DNA of 5,386 bases, from NCBI GenBank assembly GCA_900552395.1, contig URZJ01000130.1, positions 1 to 5,386 of the forward strand, given 5' to 3'. Shown piece by piece: positions 1 through 4,577 of this stretch. The notes beneath the pieces are model-generated. The model searched no databases. It was not told the origin of the DNA and worked only from the letters and a program-made list of their open reading frames with translations. The stretch's first letter is position 1. Every line of letters starts with the position of its first letter. The translations under genes were made by a program, and so were the position numbers. This stretch comes from an uncultured Collinsella sp. Lineage in GTDB: Bacteria; Actinomycetota; Coriobacteriia; Coriobacteriales; Coriobacteriaceae.

Positions 1-2
1 AA

Positions 3-293
3 GCCATCGTCAACATGGTTCCCGAGTGGCTGTCCGTTGGTCTGAACGTCTCGACCAAGATCATGACCGCCTACGGTCTGGCCCTGCTGCTCACCATGAT
101 GATCAAGAAGGGTATGACCCCGTTCCTGTTCATCGGTTTCCTGCTCGCCGCCTACCTCAACCTGTCCGTCATCGCGGTCGCTCTGATCGGTGTGTGCCTG
201 GCTATCGTCTTCATGGGCTTCAAGTTCAACGGTTCCCATGCAGCCGCCGGTGTCGATTCCGACTACGATCCGCTCGAAGACGACGAAGACTAA
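3..293 (+). CDS. PTS mannose/fructose/sorbose-family IIC subunit, C-terminal part (5' truncated by window edge)
   Basis: Only the last 96 residues are visible; the frame is open to the left edge and the start lies outside the window. Family members are usually about 260-270 residues, so roughly the C-terminal third is present. The visible part has a short amphipathic stretch (PEWLSVGLN) and then two or three hydrophobic segments: around TKIMTAYGLALLLTMMI, then TPFLFIGFLLAAYL and LSVIAVALIGVCLAIVFMG. It ends in an acidic hydrophilic tail (DSDYDPLEDDED), presumably cytoplasmic. In this PTS family IIC forms the membrane sugar channel together with IID. The assignment rests on this hydrophobic pattern and on the IID gene beginning 13 bases after the TAA. 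An internal ATG at 15 is in frame but is not the start. Family assignment is fairly sure; substrate cannot be read from this fragment. Confidence 0.85.
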   Translation, partial: AIVNMVPEWLSVGLNVSTKIMTAYGLALLLTMMIKKGMTPFLFIGFLLAAYLNLSVIAVALIGVCLAIVFMGFKFNGSHAAAGVDSDYDPLEDDED

Positions 294-306
294 GGAGGAA
301 CACACT

Positions 307-1140
307 ATGGCAACCGCAACCAAGGACGTGTCCCTGAACAAGAAGGTCAGCCAGTTCTTCTGGCGCTCCTGGGCCATCCAGGCCTCTTGGAACTACGAGC
401 GTCAGATGAACATGGGCTTCCTCTACGGCATGGTTCCCACGCTCGACCGCCTCTATCCCGACGAGTCTGACCCCAAGCAGCTCGAGGCCAAGAAAGAGGC
501 CTACCACCGTCACATGGCGTTCTACAACTGCACCCCGCAGACGAGCGCTTTCGTCCTGGGCCTCGCCGCCTCCATGGAGGAGGAGTACGCCAAGGATCCC
601 GAGAACTTCGACCCCGATTCGATCAACGCGGTCAAGACCTCCCTCATGGGTCCGCTTTCCGGTATCGGTGACTCCTTCTTCCAGGGCACCATCCGCGTCA
701 TCGCCTTCGGCCTGGGCGTTCAGCTGGCTCAGCAGGGCTCTATCATGGGCCCGATCCTGGCCATGCTCATCTCCATCGTCCCCTCCGTGCTGATCACTTG
801 GTTCGCCGCCAAGATCGGCTACCAGGGTGGCCACGAGTACCTGAGCAAGCTCCAGGGTGGCGACCTCATGGAGAAGCTCATGTATGTCTGCGGCATCGTG
901 GGTCTTATGTCCGTGGGCGGCATGATCGCTACGCTGATCGGCGCCACCACCCCGCTGCAGTTCGCTGAGGGCACCGTCGTTATCCAGGACATCCTGGACG
1001 GCATGATGCCCCAGATGATCTCCCTTGGCCTCACCGGCCTTATGTACTGGCTCATCAAGAAGAACGTCAACACCGGTTGGCTTCTCGTGATCGCCATCGT
1101 GGGCGGCATCGCCCTCTCCGCGGCCGGCATCCTGGCCTAG
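307..1140 (+). CDS. PTS mannose/fructose/sorbose-family IID subunit
   Basis: A 277-residue membrane component of a mannose-family PTS (ManZ-like). It pairs with IIC to carry the sugar across the membrane while IIB phosphorylates it. The start ATG at 307 is set by AAGGAGG at 292-298, which overlaps the IIC stop codon and sits 8 bases upstream, so the two genes are translationally close. Recognisable IID blocks are FWRSWAIQASWNYERQMNMG (18-37) followed by FLYGMVP, then FYNCTPQTSAFVLGLAASME (72-91), and the signature KTSLMGPLSGIGDSFFQGT (110-128). Hydrophobic membrane segments follow, near residues 130-165 and 215-277. The length is normal for the family and nothing is broken. All 11 Phe codons are TTC, a sign of strong codon selection. 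Substrate is inferred only from the downstream deglycase gene: a glycated amino acid or amino-sugar derivative. The matching IIA/IIB genes are not in the window. Confidence 0.95.
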   Translation: MATATKDVSLNKKVSQFFWRSWAIQASWNYERQMNMGFLYGMVPTLDRLYPDESDPKQLEAKKEAYHRHMAFYNCTPQTSAFVLGLAASMEEEYAKDPENFDPDSINAVKTSLMGPLSGIGDSFFQGTIRVIAFGLGVQLAQQGSIMGPILAMLISIVPSVLITWFAAKIGYQGGHEYLSKLQGGDLMEKLMYVCGIVGLMSVGGMIATLIGATTPLQFAEGTVVIQDILDGMMPQMISLGLTGLMYWLIKKNVNTGWLLVIAIVGGIALSAAGILA

Positions 1141-1174
1141 TCGCGACCAAGCGTCTAACCGCTTTCCCCCGGGG

Positions 1175-1205
1175 GCCTGCCTGGCATCCCATACCCCAGG
1201 CAGGC
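1175..1205 (+). terminator. Strong hairpin between IID and deglycase genes, possible terminator or attenuator
   Basis: GCCTGCCTGG (1175-1184) and CCAGGCAGGC (1196-1205) form a perfect 10-bp G+C-rich stem with an 11-base loop, 34 bases after the IID stop codon. What follows is TTCCATCC rather than a run of T, so it is not a classical strong intrinsic terminator. It could act as a partial terminator or as a 3'-end stabiliser. Either would lower deglycase expression relative to the PTS, or protect the upstream message. The stem is seen directly; the function is inferred. Confidence 0.5.
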
Positions 1206-1219
1206 TTCCATCCCTGAAC

Positions 1220-1246
1220 GTGTCAAAGGGACAGCTCCTTTGTCAC
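1220..1246. repeat. REP-like imperfect palindrome with GGGACAG core
   Basis: Arms 1220-1229 and 1237-1246 pair at 9 of 10 positions (one T-T mismatch) around a 7-base loop. The left arm plus loop contains AAAGGGACAG (1225-1234), whose exact reverse complement CTGTCCCTTT recurs at 2450-2459 in another intergenic palindrome. Palindromes of this general form, CAAAGGGACAG...CCTTTGTC, resemble the REP sequences mobilised by TnpA-REP (RAYT) transposases. That identity is an inference; no transposase is in the window. Confidence 0.55.
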
Positions 1247-1323
1247 ATCCTCAACGGGCCGGCGACTCGGTCCAAATCACGGTAACCCTGCGTGCGTCCG
1301 GCAAAGTGGCGCCGCAAAAATCG

Positions 1324-1330
1324 AAAGGAA
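1324..1330 (+). promoter_or_regulatory. Ribosome binding site deciding the deglycase start
   Basis: AAAGGAA lies 8 bases before the ATG at 1339. The alternative in-frame ATG at 1330 overlaps the last base of this site and would have no spacer, so 1339 is preferred. Confidence 0.65.
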
Positions 1331-1338
1331 TGTGTCAG

Positions 1339-2322
1339 ATGTACGAGATCGACCTTAACCTCCCTAAGCAGATCGTCGCTGACGTCCTGTCCAACCACGA
1401 GATCCACAGCGTCGCCTTCGTCGGCTGCGGTGCATCCATGTCCGACCTTTACCCCGCCAAGTACTTCCTGGCCAACAACACGGACAAGCTGAACGTTCAG
1501 ATCTTCACCGCTAACGAGTTCAACTACGACACGCCTTCCTGGGTCAACGAGCACACCTTCGTGATCACCTGCTCCCTGGGTGGCTCCACGCCCGAGACCG
1601 TCGAGGCCAACAAGACCGCCAAGAAGCACAACTGCCCGGTCGTCTCCCTCACCAACAAGGCTGGCTCCGCTCTGACCGTCGACGCCGACCACGTCATCGT
1701 TCACGGCTTCCACGCCAACTACGCTGCCAAGTGCGAGAAGCCCGGCTACGCCATCGCTCTTGCTGTCGAGATCCTTCAGCAGACCGAAGGCTATGACCAC
1801 TACGAGGACATGATCACCGGCCTCACCAACGTCTTCGAGCTCTGCGAGAACGCCGCTCAGTCCGCCAAGGGCCTCGCCAAGCAGTTCGCCCAGGACTTCA
1901 AGGACGACGAGATGATCTACTTCATGGCCTCCGGTGCCTCCGAGAAGATGGCTTATTCTCACGCCGCCTTCCTGTTCACCGAGATGCAGTGGATCGACGC
2001 CGCCGCCTACAACACCGGCGAGTACTTCCACGGCCCGTTCGAGGTTTCCACCGAGGGTAAGCCCTACGTCTTCTTCATGTCCGACGGTGCCACCCGTCCG
2101 ATGGACGCTCGCGCCCTCACCTTCCTTAAGCGCATGGGCGCCAAGGTCGCTCTGATCGACTCCAAGGACTACGGCCTGGCCGACGCCGTGCCCGCGAGCG
2201 TCGTCACCTACTTCAACCCGCTGCTGCACCTCGCCGTTATGCGCGAGTACGGCAACCAGATCGCCGAGGCCCGTCAGCACCCGCTGACCATGCGTCGCTA
2301 CATGTGGAAGCTTTCCTACTAA
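1339..2322 (+). CDS. SIS-domain sugar-phosphate deglycase (FrlB/GfrF/FraB-type, fructosamine deglycase family)
   Basis: A cytoplasmic protein of 327 residues with two SIS (sugar isomerase) domains. Enzymes of this family split 6-phosphorylated Amadori compounds, such as fructoselysine-6-P, glucoselysine-6-P or fructose-asparagine-6-P, into a hexose phosphate plus the free amino acid. The first SIS domain contains FVGCGAS (27-33) and the phosphosugar-binding block CSLGGSTPET (78-87). The second contains MASGASE (196-202). Within LFTEMQW...GEYFHGP, Glu215 and His231 lie exactly 16 residues apart. This matches the Glu/His pair used by FraB and E. coli FrlB, and Glu488/His504 of GlmS. The C-terminus HPLTMRRYMWKLSY is the ending typical of FrlB-like proteins, here in place of the GlmS-type one. 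The gene follows a mannose-family PTS, as in gfr operons, which supports import-phosphorylate-deglycate logic. All 18 Phe codons are TTC. The exact substrate is unknown, so no symbol is given; an isomerase or deaminase of the same fold is a less likely alternative. Confidence 0.88.
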   Translation: MYEIDLNLPKQIVADVLSNHEIHSVAFVGCGASMSDLYPAKYFLANNTDKLNVQIFTANEFNYDTPSWVNEHTFVITCSLGGSTPETVEANKTAKKHNCPVVSLTNKAGSALTVDADHVIVHGFHANYAAKCEKPGYAIALAVEILQQTEGYDHYEDMITGLTNVFELCENAAQSAKGLAKQFAQDFKDDEMIYFMASGASEKMAYSHAAFLFTEMQWIDAAAYNTGEYFHGPFEVSTEGKPYVFFMSDGATRPMDARALTFLKRMGAKVALIDSKDYGLADAVPASVVTYFNPLLHLAVMREYGNQIAEARQHPLTMRRYMWKLSY

Positions 2323-2326
2323 TCAC

Positions 2327-2338
2327 AAGTAAGTAGAC
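2327..2338 (+). repeat. Third, diverged copy of the AAGTGAGTAGAC motif
   Basis: AAGTAAGTAGAC begins four bases after the deglycase stop codon. It matches 11 of 12 bases of AAGTGAGTAGAC at 3209-3220, part of the inverted pair in the gap before the YitT gene. It lies in the 3' untranslated part of the deglycase message, ahead of the terminator. Function unknown; a chance match cannot be excluded at this length. Confidence 0.35.
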
Positions 2339-2356
2339 CTTACAGGTTGATTGAGA

Positions 2357-2388
2357 GGGGATGGGGTTTGCGCCCCGTCCCCTTTTTT
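2357..2388 (+). terminator. Intrinsic terminator of the PTS/deglycase operon
   Basis: GGGGATGGGG (2357-2366) pairs with CCCCGTCCCC (2373-2382) in a 10-bp stem with one T-G wobble and a 6-base loop. TTTTTT (2383-2388) follows at once. It lies 34 bases after the deglycase stop and is the clearest transcription end in the window. Confidence 0.93.
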
Positions 2389-2390
2389 GC

Positions 2391-2429
2391 TCTGGGGAGG
2401 GCGCGCCCGTCGCGCCGCAAAACCCCAGA
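2391..2429. repeat. Nested inverted repeat downstream of the terminator
   Basis: An outer pair TCTGGGG (2391-2397)/CCCCAGA (2423-2429) encloses an inner pair GGCGCG (2400-2405)/CGCGCC (2411-2416) with a 5-base loop. Together they can form an interrupted stem. There is no T-run after it, so it is not a second classical terminator. It may be part of a repeat unit or an untranslated structure ahead of the HAD gene. Confidence 0.4.
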
Positions 2430-2434
2430 TAAAA

Positions 2435-2467
2435 CCTACCAAAATAATCCTGTCCCTTTTTGGCAGG
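2435..2467. repeat. REP-like imperfect palindrome just upstream of the HAD gene
   Basis: CCTACCAAAA (2435-2444) and TTTTGGCAGG (2458-2467) pair at 9 of 10 positions around a 13-base loop containing CTGTCCC. CTGTCCCTTT (2450-2459) is the exact reverse complement of AAAGGGACAG at 1225-1234, linking this palindrome to the one before the deglycase gene. An alternative fold (2449-2454 with 2462-2467) is also possible. The 3' arm ends five bases before the HAD ribosome binding site, so it would lie in the leader of the HAD message if transcription begins upstream of it. Confidence 0.5.
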
Positions 2468-2471
2468 TGGG

Positions 2472-2476
2472 AGGAG
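2472..2476 (+). promoter_or_regulatory. Ribosome binding site deciding the HAD start
   Basis: AGGAG sits 6 bases before the ATG at 2483. The in-frame ATG at 2477 touches the site directly and would add only Met-Arg, so 2483 is the better start. Confidence 0.6.
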
Positions 2477-2482
2477 ATGCGT

Positions 2483-3112
2483 ATGATCAAGGCAGTGCTG
2501 TTTGATATGGACGGCGTGCTGGTCGATACCGAGTGGTTCTATAACCGTCGCCGCGTGGCGTTTATGGAGGAGAAGGGGTTCCACTTTGACGAGATCCCCG
2601 ATCTTTCGGGGTCTAACGAGCCTGCCATTTGGGAGGCGCTGGTGCCCGACGATATTGAGCTGCGCGAGCGTCTGCGCGTGGAGTACAAGCAGGTCTACAG
2701 CCCGGACCACCCCGTTCCGTATGCCGAGCTGCTCAACGAGCAGACGGAGCCGGTGATGCGCGAGCTGCACGAGCGCGGCGTGAAGTGTGCCATCGCGAGC
2801 TCGTCGTATCGTGAGTTGATTGACGAGCTGGTGGAGATTGCGGGTATCGCCGACGTACTGGACTACACCATCAGCGGTCACGAGTGCAGCGCGTTTAAGC
2901 CCGACCCCGAGATCTACCTGCGTGCCATGGAGGCGCTGGGTATGGAGCCTGCCGAGTGCCTGGTTATCGAGGACTCGCCGTTGGGCATCGAGGCCGGCAA
3001 GCGCTCCGGCGCCCGCGTCCTGGCGCTGCGCCCGCACGAGGGCGTCAACCTGGATCAGTCCGCCGCTGATGCCATCATCGATAGCCTCGCCGACATTCTG
3101 ACCGCTTTATAG
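2483..3112 (+). CDS. HAD-superfamily hydrolase, beta-phosphoglucomutase/phosphatase-like
   Basis: A 209-residue cytoplasmic HAD enzyme with a helical cap (subfamily IA type). Motif I is FDMDGVLVDTE, with Asp8 as nucleophile and Asp10 as acid/base. Motif II is Ser106 in IASSS (104-108), motif III is Lys139 in FKPDPEIY (138-145), and motif IV is IEDSPLGIEAG (162-172) with Glu163/Asp164 for Mg2+. The motif IV form and the cap between residues 15 and 90 resemble beta-phosphoglucomutases and sugar-phosphate phosphatases; sequence alone does not separate these. Length is normal. The gene lies after the deglycase terminator and an intergenic repeat, so it is probably a separate unit or is read only by leakage through the terminator. 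Its codons mix TTT/TTC (4 to 2 for Phe) and use many GCG and GTG, unlike the PTS/deglycase genes. A role in handling the sugar phosphate released by the deglycase is possible but not shown. Confidence 0.88.
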   Translation: MIKAVLFDMDGVLVDTEWFYNRRRVAFMEEKGFHFDEIPDLSGSNEPAIWEALVPDDIELRERLRVEYKQVYSPDHPVPYAELLNEQTEPVMRELHERGVKCAIASSSYRELIDELVEIAGIADVLDYTISGHECSAFKPDPEIYLRAMEALGMEPAECLVIEDSPLGIEAGKRSGARVLALRPHEGVNLDQSAADAIIDSLADILTAL

Positions 3113-3206
3113 CGTCAATTCGCTACGAGAAGTACCGATTCACGCGTCTTTTGCGGCAGATCGGCTCATTTTGGCTTCGATTTGATCCGTTTGGCTCCGA
3201 CTCAGA

Positions 3207-3329
3207 CTAAGTGAGTAGACTTTTCAGCTCAGGCAGAGCACAAAGCGAATCTGCCTTAGTAAAACTGCAGGTCACAGAGGTGGCTGTTTTGGGTGTGCTC
3301 GACAGGTCGCGAATAGTCTACTCACTTAG
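3207..3329. repeat. 15-bp perfect inverted repeat pair bounding a 123-base segment
   Basis: CTAAGTGAGTAGACT (3207-3221) and its exact reverse complement AGTCTACTCACTTAG (3315-3329) bound a 123-base segment. Similarity goes slightly further inward (TTTTC against TATTC). The interior also holds AGGCAGA (3231-3237)/TCTGCCT (3250-3256). The segment could be a small non-autonomous mobile element, a dispersed palindromic repeat, or paired binding sites for a regulator. No coding sequence or obvious target-site duplication is seen. Confidence 0.6.
3231..3256. repeat. Short hairpin inside the inverted-repeat segment
   Basis: AGGCAGA (3231-3237) pairs perfectly with TCTGCCT (3250-3256) over a 12-base loop. 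There is no T-run after it. It may be part of the structure of the surrounding 123-base segment. Confidence 0.35.
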
Positions 3330-3411
3330 ATTTTGGGCTCTTTGGTTGGGGAGATGCTGGCTCGTTTTGGTTGTCGAGAGCGGGTGAATTGAAGCGCCCT
3401 TTCGCGCTCCA

Positions 3412-3420
3412 TGCTACAAT
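3412..3420 (+). promoter_or_regulatory. Probable extended -10 promoter element for the YitT gene
   Basis: TGCTACAAT combines a TGN extension with TACAAT, a 5 of 6 match to TATAAT, 45 bases before the GTG start. The only -35-like hexamer nearby, TTGAAG at 3389-3394, is 20 bases upstream, which is too far for a standard promoter. The extended -10 would compensate. A small AGCGC/GCGCT inverted repeat (3393-3397/3404-3408) lies in the spacer and could be an operator. Confidence 0.5.
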
Positions 3421-3453
3421 CGCCGACATGCCCCACAACTACATCTGCCTTCG

Positions 3454-3460
3454 AAAGGAG
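3454..3460 (+). promoter_or_regulatory. Ribosome binding site supporting the GTG start of YitT
   Basis: AAAGGAG is 5 bases before GTG at 3466. No ATG in this frame lies at a suitable distance, so the GTG start is supported. Confidence 0.75.
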
Positions 3461-3465
3461 CCTAC

Positions 3466-4473
3466 GTGGCGAACGCCATCGATCAGCTCACGGACCGCGT
3501 GCTCGTGCTCGGCCGCCTCACCATCGTTCGTCGCGCCATTACTGCCGTGGCGGTCACGATTTCCGCCGTTCTTCAGACATTTTTGATCCAGGCGTTCATT
3601 CGCCCCGCCGACCTGCTTCCGAGCGGTCTCACCGGCGTCGCGGTCCTGCTCGATCGCGTTACCTCGCTGGGCGGCGTTCATATCGACATCTCGCTCGGCA
3701 TGCTCGCGCTCAACATCCCCGTGGCGCTTCTGTGTTGGAGCGGCATCAGCAGGCGCTTCGTCATCTTCTCGATGATGCAGGTCGTGCTTTCGTCGCTGTT
3801 TCTCAATATCTTTCACTTCGCCCCGTTTTTGGGCGACAAGATCATGCTCATCATTTTTGGCGGCGTGGTCTCGGGTCTGGGCGCTGCCATTGCGCTTAAG
3901 TCCGGCGCATCCACCGGCGGTACCGACTTTATCGCGCTGTGGGTTTCCAACCACACGGGCAAGACCATCTGGGGCGTTATCTTTGGCTTTAACTGTTTTA
4001 TCCTGGCGATCTTTGGCTTTATGTTTGGCTGGGACAACGCGGCGTACTCCATCGTGTTCCAGTTTATTTCGACCAAGACCATCGACAGCTTCTACCGCCG
4101 CTATGACCGCGTAACGCTGCAGATCACGACGCGCAAGGCCGACGAGGTCATGAACGCCTATATCGACCATTTTCAGCACGGCATCAGCTGCGCCGAGGTC
4201 GTTGGCGGATACAGCCGCGAAAAGATGTACCTGCTGCACACCGTTGTCTCGACCTACGAGAGCCAGGACATCATCAAGTTGGTGTGCGACATTGATCCCG
4301 GCGCCGTGATCAATGTGTTCCACACGCTCAACTTTGTGGGCGGCTGGTGGGGCGGTCATGTCGACGAGCCTATGCCTACGGCCGTACCCGATCCCGACAA
4401 GCCCGCGCGCATGGCCAGCAGGCAGGCCCGTCTGCACGATCAGGAAAGCTTGCAGCAGGACGACGGCAAGTAA
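3466..4473 (+). CDS. YitT-family integral membrane protein (DUF161 plus DUF2179)
   Basis: A 335-residue protein starting with GTG behind AAAGGAG. The N-terminal two thirds are hydrophobic, with membrane segments near residues 24-45, 53-66, 76-92, 98-118, 126-144 and 168-188. They include the family's glycine-rich loops PSGLTGVA (52-59) and SGASTGGTDFIA (146-157). The last third is a soluble DUF2179 domain, about residues 216-295, with YLLHTVVSTYE (255-265) and the IDPGAVINVF block (276-285). A charged, proline-containing tail of about 35 residues (301-335) makes it a little longer than many relatives, which are often 280-300. Members are widespread in Firmicutes and Coriobacteria. They are thought to be transporters or membrane sensors, but the biochemical role is largely unknown. 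The gene appears to have its own promoter and is not tied by spacing to either neighbour. Phe codons are 15 TTT to 7 TTC. Family call is firm; function is not. Confidence 0.9.
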   Translation: MANAIDQLTDRVLVLGRLTIVRRAITAVAVTISAVLQTFLIQAFIRPADLLPSGLTGVAVLLDRVTSLGGVHIDISLGMLALNIPVALLCWSGISRRFVIFSMMQVVLSSLFLNIFHFAPFLGDKIMLIIFGGVVSGLGAAIALKSGASTGGTDFIALWVSNHTGKTIWGVIFGFNCFILAIFGFMFGWDNAAYSIVFQFISTKTIDSFYRRYDRVTLQITTRKADEVMNAYIDHFQHGISCAEVVGGYSREKMYLLHTVVSTYESQDIIKLVCDIDPGAVINVFHTLNFVGGWWGGHVDEPMPTAVPDPDKPARMASRQARLHDQESLQQDDGK

Positions 4474-4499
4474 AGATTTGCTGTATGCGGTGTATCGTT

Positions 4500-4577
4500 T
4501 TATCAAACTAAGGTAACATATAAAAAGACGTTATATACGTATTAGTTATTTCGATATTTTGATAAGAGTGATCAGAT
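4500..4577 (+). promoter_or_regulatory. A+T-rich leader and promoter region of the GntR regulator gene
   Basis: This short stretch is sharply A+T-rich against a G+C-rich background, as expected for a promoter. TATAAA at 4519-4524 is a possible -10 element, but no good -35 is seen at 16-18 bases. TTATCAAA (4500-4507) and TTTGATAA (4558-4565) are exact reverse complements, 50 bases apart. The ribosome binding site is weak: AAGAG at 4564-4568, 9 bases before the ATG. The exact promoter cannot be fixed from sequence. Confidence 0.45.
4528..4540. promoter_or_regulatory. Candidate operator palindrome upstream of the GntR gene
   Basis: ACGTTATATACGT has 4-bp palindromic arms (ACGT/ACGT) around a 5-base A+T spacer, and contains GT...AC half-sites of the kind bound by HutC-type GntR regulators. 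It lies 37 bases before the start codon, in a good place for autoregulation. The match to known GntR operators is only approximate. Confidence 0.35.

Larger units (their letters stand above)
3113..3465. other. 353-base gene-free region between HAD and YitT genes
   Basis: No convincing gene is seen on either strand, and no T-tailed terminator follows the HAD gene. The region holds a 20-base-period direct repeat (TTTGGCTTCGA at 3170-3180, TTTGGCTCCGA at 3190-3200, 10 of 11 identical). It also holds the 15-bp inverted pair at 3207-3329 with a small internal hairpin, and the YitT promoter and leader near its right end. It is less G+C-rich than the flanking genes. Confidence 0.6.

Noticed and set aside
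1240..1268. TTGTCA at 1240-1245 as a -35 element for a deglycase promoter
   Set aside because: No acceptable -10 hexamer is found 16-18 bases downstream, and TTGTCA is part of the palindrome arm.
1240..1338. Longer N-terminus for the deglycase from an upstream alternative start or from ATG 1330
   Set aside because: The upstream frame crosses the REP-like palindrome, and ATG 1330 touches its ribosome binding site. ATG 1339 has normal spacing.
1243..2280. Long open frame on the minus strand opposite the deglycase gene
   Set aside because: It mirrors a clearly real SIS protein, and its translation is low-complexity and rich in Gly, Val and Leu. Such antisense frames are common opposite G+C-rich genes with C-ending codons.
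2351..2482. Longer N-terminus for the HAD protein from an upstream TTG
   Set aside because: The extension would run through the intrinsic terminator and two palindromes. HAD motif I begins at the usual distance from the ATG at 2483.
3261..3290. AAAAC...GTTTT inverted repeat as a terminator of the HAD gene
   Set aside because: The stem is only 5 A+T-rich pairs plus a weak interrupted extension and lies about 150 bases from the stop codon, so it is not convincing.
3439..4506. Long open frame on the minus strand opposite the YitT gene
   Set aside because: Its predicted protein is compositionally odd (rich in His, Asp and Arg) and matches no family I know. The plus strand encodes a full YitT protein with a good ribosome binding site.
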